Shown piece by piece: positions 39,708 through 50,358 of a stretch of DNA of 64,000 bases. Source of the DNA: Microvirga flocculans ATCC BAA-817 (GTDB lineage Bacteria; Pseudomonadota; Alphaproteobacteria; Rhizobiales; Beijerinckiaceae); the NCBI RefSeq assembly GCF_000518665.1, contig NZ_JAEA01000007.1, positions 62,001 to 126,000 on the forward strand, written 5' to 3'. The stretch's first letter is position 1; every line of letters starts with the position of its first letter. The notes under the pieces were generated by a model. It saw only the letters and a program-made list of their open reading frames with translations, was not told where the DNA came from and did no database searches. The position numbers were made by a program, and so were the translations under genes.

Positions 39708-40598
39708 ATGCCGGACGCTCCTCATATCAGCCCGGCGCAACCCCCCGTTCCGCTCTGGACCAGCGTGGGATGGCTGCTGCTCGACATGGCGCTGGTCACG
39801 ATCATGCAGGCCATCGTCAGGGCCGAAGGACAGGTCTATCCGGCCATCCAGCTCGTCTTCCTACGCTCGCTCATCGGATTCCTCTCAGTGACGCCGCTGG
39901 TGTGGCGTCACCGCAGTAAGTTGACGGACCTTTCCAACATTCGCGGCCACCTCGCCCGCGTCGCGTTCAACTCCGCGGCGCTGACGCTCAACTTCGCGGC
40001 TTTCGCGGCGCTTCCGCTCGCATCGGTGACGGCCATCGGCTTCACCCGGCCGCTCGTGCTGCTGGCGATGGCGACGATTCTGCTCGGGGAAAGAATCAGC
40101 CGAATCCGCTATGCCTTCACGGTACTCGGCTTCCTCGGGATCGTCATGATGATTCGGCCCGATGCGATTCCGTGGAACATGGGAATCCTGGCAGCTTTCG
40201 GGTCCGTCTTCTTCGGGGCGCTGGCGGTGGTGCAGACGAGGCGTCTCGCCGGCGAGGACACAGTGGTGCTGATGCTGTTCTACACGGTCGGGCTGACCGT
40301 TCTGACAGCCGTTCCCGCGGCCATCGCCTGGGTTCCGATCCCCTGGTCCGAGGCGCCGAACATCATCCTCGTCGGCGTTCTTGCCCAGCTGGGGCAATAT
40401 TGCTGGCTCCAGGCTTATCAGAAACAGGAGGCACGCCTTCTGGCTCCCATCGGCTATCTGTCGATCGTTTTCTCGGGCACCGCAGGCTGGCTTTTCTTCG
40501 GGGAGGTGCCGTCGCTCGGCCTGTGCATCGGCGCCGCCATCGTCGTCATGACAACGATCCTCGCGACGCCGGCCGAACGGTGGTTCAAAAGCCGGTGA
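39708..40598 (+). CDS. EamA-family (DMT) transporter
   Basis: 296 residues, about ten hydrophobic segments arranged as two EamA repeats, with GIVMMIRPDAIPW between them. Drug/metabolite transporter family inner-membrane protein; substrate unknown. Ribosome-site GAGGA immediately before the ATG. Third gene of the ROK-deacetylase unit; it may export a breakdown product. Confidence 0.9.
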   Translation: MPDAPHISPAQPPVPLWTSVGWLLLDMALVTIMQAIVRAEGQVYPAIQLVFLRSLIGFLSVTPLVWRHRSKLTDLSNIRGHLARVAFNSAALTLNFAAFAALPLASVTAIGFTRPLVLLAMATILLGERISRIRYAFTVLGFLGIVMMIRPDAIPWNMGILAAFGSVFFGALAVVQTRRLAGEDTVVLMLFYTVGLTVLTAVPAAIAWVPIPWSEAPNIILVGVLAQLGQYCWLQAYQKQEARLLAPIGYLSIVFSGTAGWLFFGEVPSLGLCIGAAIVVMTTILATPAERWFKSR

Positions 40599-40663
40599 TG
40601 GAGCCCGGGCGCAAGCTCGGGTCTGCAGCGCGCCTGGTCGGCAATTGCCAATAATCGGGTTGT

Positions 40664-40692
40664 TTGACACTGGAAATGATCGAAACTACTCT
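40664..40692 (+). promoter_or_regulatory. Possible promoter of the formate dehydrogenase operon
   Basis: TTGACA at 40664-40669, 17 bases, then TACTCT at 40687-40692, about 50 bp before the start. The -35 is perfect; the -10 matches three of six. No FNR/FixK box or sigma-54 site was seen here. Confidence 0.4.
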
Positions 40693-40741
40693 ATTTTAAA
40701 GAGATAAGTTGCTGCAGTGCAAAACCAGAGGGAGGGTTACC

Positions 40742-43700
40742 ATGAATGTGGAACTCTCACGACGCGGCTTTCTCAAAGCTGCCGGCGTGGGTGTTGCAGG
40801 GACCACTATTGGAGCCTTCGGGTTCGCAGAACTTGAGGCGGCGCACGCCGCGGCGATCAGGCCCTTCAAGCTGGCGAACACGATGGAGACGCGCAATACC
40901 TGCCCGTACTGCTCCGTCGCCTGCGGCATCATCATGTATTCGAAGGGCGACCTTCGGAAGGGCGAAACGGCCGAGATCCTCCACATCGAAGGCGACGCGG
41001 ACCATCCGACCAACCGCGGAACGCTGTGTCCGAAAGGTGCGGCGCTCAAGGATTTCGTGAAGGCCGAAACTCGGCTGAAATATCCCATGATCCGCAAGCC
41101 CGGATCGGACAAGTTCGAGCGGGTCTCGTGGGATCAGGCGCTCGATCGCATCGCCCGGTTGATGAAGGACGATCGCGACGCCAACTTCATTGCCGCGAAC
41201 GCGGCGGGCGTTCCGGTCAACCGGTGGACGACGGTCGGCTTCCTCGCCGCCTCGGCGACCACGAACGAGACCGCCTATTTGACCTACAAGGTCGTTCGCA
41301 GCACAGGAATCGTCGCATTCGATAATCAGGCGCGCGTTTGACACGGCCCCACGGTGTCCAGTCTGGGCCCAACTTTCGGTCGTGGCGCGATGACCAACTC
41401 TTGGACGGATATCCGTAACACGGATCTCGTCATCATCATGGGCGGCAATGCCGCCGAGGCGCATCCGTGCGGTTTCAAGTGGGTGACCGAGGCGAAGGCC
41501 AATCGCGGCGCCAAGCTCATCGTCGTCGATCCGCGCTATACGCGCTCGGCATCGGTATCCGATTTCTATGCGCCCATCCGGCAGGGGACCGATATCGCGT
41601 TCCTGCTCGGCGTGATCAATTACTGCATCCAGAACGACAAGGTGCAGTGGCAGTATGTGAAGGCGTTCACCAACGCGGCCTATGTCGTCAAGGACGGCTT
41701 CGCCTACAAGGACGGCCTGTTCACGGGCTATGACGAAAACAAGCGCGATTACGACCGCTCGACCTGGGAATACGAGATCGGTCCGGACGGATTCGCGGTC
41801 GTCGACGAAACGCTTCAGAATCCGCGTTGCGTCTGGAACCTGCTCAAGGCTCACGTGGCGGCCTATACGCCAGAGATGGTCGAGCGCATCTGCGGCACGC
41901 CGAAGGACAAGTTCCTGAAGGTTGCGCAGATGATCGCGGAGTGCTCCTCGCCGACGAAGACCATGACGTCCATGTATGCGCTGGGGTGGACGCAGCATTC
42001 CAAGGGATCGCAGAATATCCGCTCCATGGCGATGCTGCAGCTCATCCTCGGCAATATCGGCGTGCGCGGCGGCGGCATGAATGCCCTGCGCGGGCATTCG
42101 AACATCCAGGGATTGACCGACGTCGGCCTGATGTCGAATCTCCTGCCTGGATACCTGAACATTCCGGTCGAACGGGAAACGGATCTCGCGACCTACATGT
42201 CGAGCCGGGCGTTCAAGCCGCTGCGGCCGAACCAGACCAGCTACTGGCAGAACTACAAGAAGTTCTTCGTGAGCTTCCAGAAAGCCATGTGGGGCGGGGC
42301 GGCGACGGCGGAAAACGACTTCGCCTACAATTTCCTGCCCAAGCTCGACGTGCCGGCCTACGATGTGCTGCGCACCTTCGAGATGATGCATCAGGGAAAG
42401 GTGAACGGCTATTTCTGCCAGGGCTTCAACCCGCTTCTGGCCTTCCCGAACCGCCAGAAGATCACGGAATCCCTGTCCAAGCTGAAATGGCTCGTGACCA
42501 TGGATCCCCTCGAGACGGAAACGTCCCGGTTCTGGGAGAACCATGGCGAGTACAACAATGTGAACTCCGCCTCGATCCAGACGGAGGTAATCCAGCTTCC
42601 TTCCACCTGTTTCGCTGAAGATGACGGATCGCTCACCAATTCCGGACGCTGGCTGCAATGGCACTGGGCAGGCGGGACGCCTCCCGGCGAGGCGAAGCAC
42701 GATACCTGGATCATGGCGCAGATCCATCGCCGCCTGCGCGCGCTTTATGAGAAAGAGGGCGGGGCCTTCCCCGATCCGATTCTGAACCTCACCTGGAACT
42801 ACAAGGATCCCGGTGAGCCGTCTCCGGAGGAGCTGGCGAAGGAGATCAACGGCTATGCGGTCGAGACCCTCTATGATCCTGCCGACCCCACGAAGGTCGT
42901 GCTGGAGAAGGGCAAGCAGGTCGTCAACTTCTCCGTCCTGCGCGATGACGGCACCACGGCCTGCGGCTGCTGGATCTATTCCGGCTGCTTCAACGAGGCC
43001 GGCAACAACATGGCGCGCCGGGACAATTCCGATCCGGACGACACGGGCGCCTATCTCAACTGGACCTTCGCGTGGCCGCTCAACAGGCGCATCCTCTACA
43101 ACCGCGCCTCGGCGGACCTGCAGGGCAATCCGTGGGATCCGACGCGCAAGCTCATCGCCTGGGATGGGACGAAGTGGTCCGGCTATGACGTTCCGGACAT
43201 CGCGCCCAATGCAAAGCCCGATGTGGTCGGCCCCTTCATCATGAACCAGGAGGGCGTGTCGCGCCTCTTCGCCCGGGGGCTCATGCGGGACGGACCGTTC
43301 CCGGTTCATTACGAACCGTTCGAGGCCCCCATCGCCAACGTCATCGCGCCGAAGATCCGGGGCAACCCGGTGGCGCGCATCTTCCAGAGCGATGTGCCGC
43401 AATTCGCGACTTCCGAGGAGTTCCCCTATGCGGCGACCTCCTACCGGCTGACCGAGCATTTCCATTACTGGACCAAGCACAACCGCGTGAATGCGACGCT
43501 TCAGCCGGAATTCTTCGTGGAGATCTCCGAACAGCTCGCGGCGGAGAAAGGAATCGCGCACGGCTCCTGGGTGCGGGTGTGGTCCAAACGCGGCGAGGTG
43601 AAGGCCAAGGCCGTGGTGACGAAGCGCATCAAGCCTCTCATCTGTGACGGCAAGCCCGTCCACGTGGTGGGCATTCCGCTCCACTGGGGCTTCACGGGCC

Positions 43701-43825
43701 AGGCCCGGAAGGGCTGGGGGCCGAACTCCCTCACGCCCTTCGTCGGAGACGCCAATATCGAGACGCCCGAATACAAGGCGTTCCTGGTCAATATCGAGCC
43801 CACGACGGCTCCGGCGACGGTTTGA
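40742..43825 (+). CDS. fdoG: Formate dehydrogenase-O/N major subunit, selenocysteine-containing
   Basis: 1027 residues if the in-frame TGA at 41339-41341 is read as selenocysteine (Sec200). The frame, the residue context ([17 protein letters not shown]) and the size match E. coli FdnG/FdoG (1015 residues, Sec196). Features: Tat signal SRRGFLK, [4Fe-4S] cysteines in [10 protein letters not shown] and TLCPKGA, then molybdopterin-binding domains. A hairpin just after the TGA fits a SECIS element. Oxidises formate on the periplasmic side and passes electrons to FdoH. ATG 40742 has GGGAGG upstream. An automatic caller that treats TGA as stop would split it into two frames. Confidence 0.95.
41339..41341 (+). 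other. In-frame UGA selenocysteine codon
   Basis: TGA between continuous fdoG coding halves, at the position where family members hold Sec (or Cys) as molybdenum ligand. The window also encodes SelA, SelB, tRNA-Sec and SelD. Confidence 0.93.
41353..41370 (+). promoter_or_regulatory. Bacterial SECIS hairpin in fdoG
   Basis: GG-U-GUCC (41353-41359), loop AGUCU (41360-41364), GGGCCC (41365-41370). Pairs: G53-C70, G54-C69, bulged U55, G56-C68, U57-G67, C58-G66, C59-G65. The spacing of 11 bases from the UGA, the bulged U and the GU in the loop all match the E. coli fdhF/fdnG SECIS that SelB recognises. Confidence 0.8.
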
Positions 43826-43836
43826 GGAGAAGTGGA

Positions 43837-44787
43837 ATGGAACCAAGTCCCCATACCGCTCAAAGCAATCCGCCGGTCGCCGTCACCCCTGCGAACCTGA
43901 CGGAGCGGGATCTCGTGCGCCGCTCCGCCTCGTCCGTTCCGGCGCCAGTGCGGCAGCTCGAACCGGTGGCGAAGCTCATCGACGTCTCCAAGTGCATCGG
44001 CTGCAAGGCCTGCCAGTCGGCCTGCATCGAATGGAACGACACGCACCCGGCGGTCGAGACCAATGTCGGCATCTATGAGAATCCGCACGATCTCACTCCC
44101 GACATGTTCACTCTGATGCGGTTCTCCGAATGGGAGAACCCGCAGACGGGCAATCTCGAATGGCTGATCCGCAAGGACGGCTGCATGCATTGCGAGGACC
44201 CGGGCTGCCTGAAGGCCTGTCCGGCGCCAGGCGCCATCGTCCAGTACTCCAACGGCATCGTCGATTTCGTCCACGAGAACTGCATCGGCTGCGGCTATTG
44301 CATCAAGGGCTGCCCCTTCAACATCCCGCGCATCTCGAAAGTCGATCATACGGCCTACAAGTGCACGCTCTGCTCCGACCGTGTCGCGGTGGGGCAGGGG
44401 CCGGCCTGCGCGAAGGCCTGCCCGACCCACGCGATCACCTTCGGCACCAAGGAGGACATGAAGAAGCTGGCTGCAAGCCGGATCGAGGACCTCAAGTCCC
44501 GCGGTTATGAGAAGGCGGGTCTCTACGATCCGCCCGGGGTCGGCGGAACGCATGTGATGTATGTGCTCCATCACAACGACCAGCCGGAAATCTATTCGGG
44601 CCTGCCAAAGGACCCGAAGATCAGTCCCGTCGTCAATGCCTGGAAGGGCATGGCGAAGTATCTTGGCTTCGCGGCCATGGGCTTGGCGGCCGCGGCAGGC
44701 GTGGTTCATGCGGCGCTGGCCGGTCCCAATCGCGTCACGCGGGAGGATGAGGAGAAGGCCGAGGATCTGGTGAAGGAGAAGGCCTGA
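43837..44787 (+). CDS. fdoH: Formate dehydrogenase iron-sulfur (beta) subunit
   Basis: 316 residues with four [4Fe-4S] cysteine sets: [35 protein letters not shown] and CTLCSD...CAKAC. A single C-terminal membrane span ([20 protein letters not shown]) anchors it. Carries electrons from FdoG to the cytochrome b subunit. ATG 43837 with GAGGAG upstream is preferred to the TTG at 43822. The stop shares one base with the fdoI start. Confidence 0.95.
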   Translation: MEPSPHTAQSNPPVAVTPANLTERDLVRRSASSVPAPVRQLEPVAKLIDVSKCIGCKACQSACIEWNDTHPAVETNVGIYENPHDLTPDMFTLMRFSEWENPQTGNLEWLIRKDGCMHCEDPGCLKACPAPGAIVQYSNGIVDFVHENCIGCGYCIKGCPFNIPRISKVDHTAYKCTLCSDRVAVGQGPACAKACPTHAITFGTKEDMKKLAASRIEDLKSRGYEKAGLYDPPGVGGTHVMYVLHHNDQPEIYSGLPKDPKISPVVNAWKGMAKYLGFAAMGLAAAAGVVHAALAGPNRVTREDEEKAEDLVKEKA

Positions 44788-45482
44788 TGGCAACGACCGG
44801 CATCGAGAATGAAGATGCGATCCATCCCGGCAAGCCGGTCGTCGTCGACCGCTATAACCTGGCAGCGCGGATCAATCACTGGATCACGGCGATATCGCTC
44901 ATTCTTCTCGCAGCGTCGGGACTGGCCTTCTTCCATCCGTCCCTGTTCTTCCTCACGGGCCTCTTCGGGGGCGGGCAAAGCGCCCGCGCCCTCCACCCCT
45001 GGATCGGCGTCGTTCTGTTCTTCAGCTTCGCAGGTCTCTTCATCCGCTTCTGGAGAGCCAACCTGCCGGAGAAGTCCGACAGGGAATGGCTCGCGCATGC
45101 CAATGACGTGATTGCCGGAAACGAGGAGAAGCTGCCCGAGGCCGGACGGTACAATCCGATCCAGAAGGTGAACTTCTGGGCCATGTCCCTCCTGATCATC
45201 GCCCTCATCCTGACCGGTCTCGCGATCTGGGATCAGTACTTCTACGACTGGACCACTATTCCTCAGAAGCGCGCTGCGGTTCTCGTCCATTCCCTCGCGG
45301 CGGTCGCGCTTATCTGCGTTTGGATCGTTCATGTCTATGCGGTGATCTGGGCGCGCGGCACGCTCCGGGCTATGACGCGCGGTTCGGTGACGGGCGGCTG
45401 GGCCTGGAGACATCATCGCCGCTGGTTGAAGGAACTGGCGGAGCGCCATAGATTCAAGAAGCCGGCGGCGCCCGCCGAATAG
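44787..45482 (+). CDS. fdoI: Formate dehydrogenase cytochrome b556 (gamma) subunit
   Basis: 231 residues with four membrane spans and the conserved haem-ligand histidines of the FdnI/FdoI family (NHWITA near the start; later HSLAAVALICVWIVHVYAV). Takes electrons from FdoH to quinone. Directly follows fdoH. Confidence 0.93.
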   Translation: MATTGIENEDAIHPGKPVVVDRYNLAARINHWITAISLILLAASGLAFFHPSLFFLTGLFGGGQSARALHPWIGVVLFFSFAGLFIRFWRANLPEKSDREWLAHANDVIAGNEEKLPEAGRYNPIQKVNFWAMSLLIIALILTGLAIWDQYFYDWTTIPQKRAAVLVHSLAAVALICVWIVHVYAVIWARGTLRAMTRGSVTGGWAWRHHRRWLKELAERHRFKKPAAPAE

Positions 45483-45522
45483 GGCCTTCATGCCACGTGA
45501 CCCGTGCGGTTCGTGAGGTCGA

Positions 45523-46440
45523 ATGACGAATTCAAGTTCCATCGAGCCCAATCCCGCTGCCATCGGCCGCGTTCCAGCCCCTCCCTTCGTTCGCCTTCCC
45601 GACCCGGGAAGACTGTTCGAGGCGCGCAGGGAGCGTCTCGAATTCCTGGCCCAGGCGAGCGAACTTGCCCCTTATCTGCGCTTCGTCGCAGGCATTGCAT
45701 CGGCGCAGAGCGCCATACAGGAAGCTCTGCCCGAGCCGGAACTTCCCCCTGCCGATGCCCTCGACCGCGCCCGCGCGTTCGGAATGCCGCCGCTCGACCG
45801 CAATCGGATCGCGCACGACGATGTTCTGAGCGAGACACTGACCCGTCTGTTCGATGCGGTTTCACCTCTGACCAAGCCGCTCGAGGCACAGGCCGCACTC
45901 GAGCGGGTGAAGGCTGCAACGCCTGAGCAGATGGGTGGAATGCTCAACAGCGTTCTCATGGAGGCTATCCCTGCCGATTCAATTGCCGAGCATGTCTACG
46001 TGGCGGCGGGGCTGCAGGTTCATTTCGCCAGGCTCGCGGCAAAGCTAGGCTCCGCCCAGCTCGTCAGGATCGGAGACGGAACTTGCCCCTGCTGCGGCGG
46101 CGCGCCGACCTCGTCCCTTGTCGTCGGGTGGATGGAGGCGGAGGGCGCGCGCTACTGTTCCTGTTCTCTCTGCGGCACACTGTGGAATGTGGTGCGCGTC
46201 AAATGCGTGCTGTGCAGTTCGGGGAAGGGCATCGGCTACAAGGAGATCGAGGGTGGGCCTGGAACGGTCAAGGCGGAGTGCTGCGACAATTGCCGCGGCT
46301 ACGTCAAGCTTCTCTACCAGCAGAAGGATGCGGCCCTTGATCCCGTTGCGGACGACATCGCCAGCCTCGGGCTCGATCTTCTCCTGCAGGAAGGAGAATA
46401 CCGCCGGGGCAGCTTCAACCCCTTCCTGCTGGGGATCTGA
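45523..46440 (+). CDS. fdhE: Formate dehydrogenase accessory protein FdhE
   Basis: 305 residues. Rubredoxin-like cysteine sets CPCCGG, CSLCGTLW, CVLC and CCDNC in the second half are typical of FdhE, which is needed for activity of Tat-exported formate dehydrogenase. Start with GAGG upstream. Two bases before selA. Confidence 0.92.
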   Translation: MTNSSSIEPNPAAIGRVPAPPFVRLPDPGRLFEARRERLEFLAQASELAPYLRFVAGIASAQSAIQEALPEPELPPADALDRARAFGMPPLDRNRIAHDDVLSETLTRLFDAVSPLTKPLEAQAALERVKAATPEQMGGMLNSVLMEAIPADSIAEHVYVAAGLQVHFARLAAKLGSAQLVRIGDGTCPCCGGAPTSSLVVGWMEAEGARYCSCSLCGTLWNVVRVKCVLCSSGKGIGYKEIEGGPGTVKAECCDNCRGYVKLLYQQKDAALDPVADDIASLGLDLLLQEGEYRRGSFNPFLLGI

Positions 46441-46442
46441 GC

Positions 46443-47846
46443 ATGGCGGTTTCGGCCCTGCCTTCCTTGCGCAGCCTTCCTTCCGTGGACCGGTTGCTGC
46501 GGAATCCGGACATCGCCGTTCTGATCGAGAAGCATGGGCGTGCAGAGGCAACGCAGGCCGTTCGCGAAACTCTCAAAGAGCTCCGTGAGGCGATGCGGTC
46601 CGGCAAGGACATCGACGATGGTGTCATCGCCGCCTCCGTCCTGTCCCGTGTCGAGGCGCGGGCAAGCCCACGGCTGAAAGCGCTCTTCAATCTCACCGGG
46701 ACGGTGCTGCACACCAATCTCGGCCGGGCGATCCTCGCCGAAGAGGCCATCGAAGCCGCAACGTCCGCCATGCGTCATGCGGTCTCGCTTGAATTCGATC
46801 TCGCCAGCGGCAAGAGGGGAGAGCGCGACGATCACGTTCGCTCCCTCGTGTGCGAGTTGACGGGCGCAGAGGATGCGACCCTCGTCAACAACAATGCGGC
46901 CGCGGTTCTTCTCGTCCTGAACACGCTCGCGCAGGGCAAGGATGCCATCGTCTCCAGGGGAGAGCTCATCGAGATCGGGGGCGCCTTCCGCATGCCGGAG
47001 ATCATGGCGCGGGCAGGAGCACAGCTGCGGGAGGTCGGGACGACGAACCGCACCCATGCGCGCGATTACGTGGAGGCCATCGGACCCCAGACGGGGCTTC
47101 TCCTGAAAGTCCATACCTCGAACTACCGCATCGAAGGGTTCACGGCGGAAGTCGGCGCTCGCGAGCTCTCGACCATCGCCCATCGGCACGACATACCCCT
47201 GGTCAACGATCTCGGTTCGGGAACGCTCGTCGATCTCTCCCGCTTCGGTCTCACGAAGGAGCCGACCGTTCGCGAGGCCGTGGAGGAGGGCGCCGATCTC
47301 GTCACCTTTTCCGGCGACAAGCTCCTCGGCGGGCCGCAGGCGGGGTTCATCGTCGGGCGGAAGGACCTCATCGCCGCCATCAACCGCAATCCCATGAAAC
47401 GCGCGTTGCGGGTGGACAAGCTGCGCCTTGCGGCGTGCGAGGCGACATTGAAGCTCTACCGCGATCCCGAGCGCCTCGCGCAGAGGCTGCCGACCATGCG
47501 CTTCCTGTCGCGCTCCGTGGAAGACATACGCGATCAGGCCGAGCGTCTCGCGCCTGTCGTGGCCTGCCACCTCGGCTCCCGTGTCACCGTCGAAACCGTG
47601 CCATGCCGGAGCCAGATCGGATCGGGAGCGCTGCCGCTCGATACCATCCCGAGCTTCGGCCTGTCGTTGCAGCCGAGAGGAGGAGGGCGAGCGGTCGAAG
47701 AACTCAGCGCCGCCTTCCGGGCCCTGCCTTGGCCTGTGATCGGCCGCGTGACCGAGGGCGCGCTCGTCTTCGATCTCAGGTGCCTGGAGAACGAAGAGCT
47801 GTTCGGTCAGGCTCTTTCGTCCCTTCGTCTCGGGAACGCGTCATGA
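46443..47846 (+). CDS. selA: L-seryl-tRNA(Sec) selenium transferase
   Basis: 467 residues, the normal length (E. coli 463). PLP enzyme that converts Ser-tRNA-Sec to Sec-tRNA-Sec. The motif [13 protein letters not shown] places the PLP lysine at K293 (E. coli K295); [11 protein letters not shown] and the LHT-type N-terminal domain are also present. The stop overlaps the selB start (ATGA). Confidence 0.96.
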   Translation: MAVSALPSLRSLPSVDRLLRNPDIAVLIEKHGRAEATQAVRETLKELREAMRSGKDIDDGVIAASVLSRVEARASPRLKALFNLTGTVLHTNLGRAILAEEAIEAATSAMRHAVSLEFDLASGKRGERDDHVRSLVCELTGAEDATLVNNNAAAVLLVLNTLAQGKDAIVSRGELIEIGGAFRMPEIMARAGAQLREVGTTNRTHARDYVEAIGPQTGLLLKVHTSNYRIEGFTAEVGARELSTIAHRHDIPLVNDLGSGTLVDLSRFGLTKEPTVREAVEEGADLVTFSGDKLLGGPQAGFIVGRKDLIAAINRNPMKRALRVDKLRLAACEATLKLYRDPERLAQRLPTMRFLSRSVEDIRDQAERLAPVVACHLGSRVTVETVPCRSQIGSGALPLDTIPSFGLSLQPRGGGRAVEELSAAFRALPWPVIGRVTEGALVFDLRCLENEELFGQALSSLRLGNAS

Positions 47847-49906
47847 TCGTCGGCACGGCCGGACATATCGACCATGGCAAGACGGCGCTCGTCAAAGCTC
47901 TGACGGGCACCGATACTGATCGCCTCAAGGAAGAAAAGGCGCGCGGCATCACCATCGATCTCGGCTTCGCCTATTGGCCGCAGGACAATGGCGATGTCAT
48001 CGGCTTCGTGGATGTGCCCGGCCACGAGCGTTTCGTGCACACGATGGTGGCCGGCGCAAGCGGCATCGATTTCGCCATGCTCGTGGTCGCAGTGGACGAC
48101 GCCGTGATGCCGCAGACCCTGGAACACCTGGCGATCCTCGACATCCTCGGGATCGACAAGGGCGTCGTCGTGCTCAGCAAGGCCGATCTCGCGGGAGAAG
48201 ATCGCCGGGCGGCCGCATCGGCCGAAATCCGCGATGCGCTCACCGGTACGACGCTCGCCCATAGCCCGATCATCCTCGTCTCGTCATACACGGGCGAGGG
48301 GCTCGATACCTTGCGGCGTCATCTGCGCGAGGCAGCTCTGACCCAGAAAGAGCGGAACGCTTCCGGCCTGTTCCGCCTGTCCGTGGATCGCAGCTTCACC
48401 CTGTCCGGCGCGGGCACCGTCGTCACGGGAACCGTTCTGTCCGGTGCCATACGGGTGGGCGATCCCGTCATGGTCAGCCCCTGCGGGCGAATGGCCCGCG
48501 TGCGCTCGATCCATGCTCAGAACCGTCCCGCGGAGCAGGGCGTCGCCGGTCAGCGTTGCGCCCTCAACCTGGCCGGAGAGGGCATCTCCAAGGATGCCGT
48601 TGCCCGGGGCGACATGGTGCTCGCGCCCGAGCTTCACGCGCCGACCGACCGGATCGATGCAAGCCTGCGCATCCTGACGAGCGAACGAAAGCCCGTCGGC
48701 CAATGGTTTCCGGTTCGTCTGCATCATGCGGCAGAGGAAGTCGGGGCGCGGATCGTGCTTCTGGAAGACGATCCGGTTCCACCCGGTGGAAGGGCGATGG
48801 TCCAACTCGTCCTCGAACGCCCGATCGCCGCGGCCGCACATGACACCTTCGTGCTGCGGGATACCTCTGCCCAGCGGACGATCGGGGGAGGGGTCTTCAT
48901 CGATCTGCGCGCGCCTTCGCGCCATCGGCGCACGGATGAGCGGCGTGTCCAGATTCGGGCGCTCGCGCAGGCGGATCCGGCCGCTGCAATGGCGAGCCTC
49001 GCTGCGGCCCCACCGCATTACTTCGACATCTCGGCTTTCGCGCGGGACAGAGCCATGTCCCGCGCCGCGGCGACGGCCATCGCCGACGGGCTCGGACTGA
49101 TGCGCCTGACGATCGGTCCGACCCTGCTTGCCCTCGAAAAGGGCCGCTGGGCGGCCTTCGAGGCCGCCGTGCTCGACATCCTCGACAGGTTTCATGCGGA
49201 CAATCCCGATCTCCAGGGCATGGGCTTCGAGCGTCTGCGCCTGCAATGCGATCCGCGCCTGCCTGCGCCCGCCTTCCGCGCCGCTCTGCAGGTTCTGGTG
49301 GTGGCGGGGCGACTGAAGGTCGAGGGCTCGTGGGTGCGCCTGCCCGGGCATGAGGTCCGCCTGGCCGAGCGCGAGGAGCGCCTGTGGCAGGAAATCCGGC
49401 CGCTGCTTGCCGGTGAAGGCGAGGAGCGCTTTCGCCCTCCACGCGTGCGGGACATCGCGGGCGTGACGGGTGTGCCGGAGGATGAGATCCGCGCCCTGTG
49501 CAAGCTGCTCGGTCGCCTTGGGCACGTGGACGAGGTGGCGCACGACCATTTCTTTTTGCGAGGCACCGTCTCCGAGATGGTCGGGATCGTCCAGGAACTC
49601 GCGCTCGCCGCCCCTGACGGGCAGTTCACGGCGGCGCAGTTCCGTGACCGCGTGCTGAACGGCCGCAAGGTCGCCATCCAGATCCTGGAATTCTTCGATC
49701 GTCACGGCGTCACCTTGCGCCGTGGCGATCTTCGGCGCATCAATCCGCATCGGCTGGACCTTTTTGCGATCTCCCAGCCGCATGAGAAGGATCATGGAGG
49801 AGAAGCGTCCCCGGTGGGGCGTCCGGACTTCAAATCCGGGTGGGGCCGCGAGCCGGTCTTAGGTGGGTTCGACTCCCACTCTCTTCCGCCATCATCTCCG
49901 GTGTGA
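47843..49906 (+). CDS. selB: Selenocysteine-specific elongation factor SelB
   Basis: 687 residues against 614 in E. coli. N-terminal GTPase with [17 protein letters not shown] and LSKADLA (G1, G3, G4), EF-Tu-like domains, then C-terminal winged helices that bind the SECIS (end near [16 protein letters not shown]). It brings Sec-tRNA-Sec to the UGA of fdoG. Starts with ATGA overlap to selA. Odd: the frame has no stop before tRNA-Sec; the last 36 codons include the whole tRNA gene (residues 652-683) and the stop is at 49904-49906. Confidence 0.93.
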   Translation: MIVGTAGHIDHGKTALVKALTGTDTDRLKEEKARGITIDLGFAYWPQDNGDVIGFVDVPGHERFVHTMVAGASGIDFAMLVVAVDDAVMPQTLEHLAILDILGIDKGVVVLSKADLAGEDRRAAASAEIRDALTGTTLAHSPIILVSSYTGEGLDTLRRHLREAALTQKERNASGLFRLSVDRSFTLSGAGTVVTGTVLSGAIRVGDPVMVSPCGRMARVRSIHAQNRPAEQGVAGQRCALNLAGEGISKDAVARGDMVLAPELHAPTDRIDASLRILTSERKPVGQWFPVRLHHAAEEVGARIVLLEDDPVPPGGRAMVQLVLERPIAAAAHDTFVLRDTSAQRTIGGGVFIDLRAPSRHRRTDERRVQIRALAQADPAAAMASLAAAPPHYFDISAFARDRAMSRAAATAIADGLGLMRLTIGPTLLALEKGRWAAFEAAVLDILDRFHADNPDLQGMGFERLRLQCDPRLPAPAFRAALQVLVVAGRLKVEGSWVRLPGHEVRLAEREERLWQEIRPLLAGEGEERFRPPRVRDIAGVTGVPEDEIRALCKLLGRLGHVDEVAHDHFFLRGTVSEMVGIVQELALAAPDGQFTAAQFRDRVLNGRKVAIQILEFFDRHGVTLRRGDLRRINPHRLDLFAISQPHEKDHGGEASPVGRPDFKSGWGREPVLGGFDSHSLPPSSPV
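49796..49891 (+). tRNA. selC: tRNA-Sec (UCA)
   Basis: 96 bases with encoded CCA. Eight-base-pair acceptor stem (GGAGGAGA / TCTCTTCC with one G-U), a six-pair D stem, anticodon loop CTTCAAA with UCA, a long variable arm, and a T-arm GTGGG-TTCGACT-CCCAC. All are characteristic of bacterial tRNA-Sec. The gene is inside the 3' end of the selB reading frame on the same strand. Confidence 0.96.
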
Positions 49907-49954
49907 AATGCGGCACGGCGCATCGCCTGCTGCACATGAGGCTGAGCGGCCACT

Positions 49955-50290
49955 TCAACGAAGCGGCCCGCAATCGCCGGAAGGCTGCGCCGCGGCTGCG
50001 GCGGAAGAGCCTTTGATCGGATCGAGGCCGCTCGCGGTTTCGGCATGCTCCGATGGCGATTGAGGGGTGGGGCCCTTCGGAGCCGTGCCGATGTAGGAGC
50101 CGCCCGTTCCGCCCGTCCATCCGGTCGATCCGGCCGTTCCCGGCGAGGTGCCCGAGGCGGGGCTGTTCGGATCGGTAGGCGTCGCGGCCGTGGTCGAAGG
50201 CTCCGCCCGGCAAGGAGACTGGGCCGCCGGTTGCGCCCAGGCGGGCGTCGAAAGACTGGCGGTGACGGCGATGATCAGAAGGGCACGCAT
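49955..50290 (-). CDS. Small secreted Pro/Ser/Gly-rich protein of unknown function
   Basis: 111 residues with a clear signal peptide (MRALLIIAVTASLSTPAWA, cut before QPA). The mature part is low complexity, rich in Pro, Ser, Thr and Gly, with one Cys near each end. AGGAG precedes the ATG. It lies between tRNA-Sec and selD and is oriented like selD; it does not look like part of the selenium pathway. I do not recognise a family. Confidence 0.6.
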   Translation of the reverse strand: MRALLIIAVTASLSTPAWAQPAAQSPCRAEPSTTAATPTDPNSPASGTSPGTAGSTGWTGGTGGSYIGTAPKGPTPQSPSEHAETASGLDPIKGSSAAAAAQPSGDCGPLR

Positions 50291-50358
50291 CGGGCGGGGC
50301 TCCTGTTGGACAAGTCTTTCGGAGCAACGTGGCGCGGCGCGGCGGGTTCCGGCAGGTG

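Noticed and set aside
40709..43825. Formate dehydrogenase as a pseudogene broken by TGA
   Set aside because: The halves are in one frame, the TGA is at the Sec position, a SECIS hairpin follows and the whole Sec machinery is encoded in the window.
46850..47842. SelB extended upstream through selA
   Set aside because: The frame is open but overlaps selA in another frame and lacks EF-like sequence; the GTPase starts at 47843 with a coupled ATGA.
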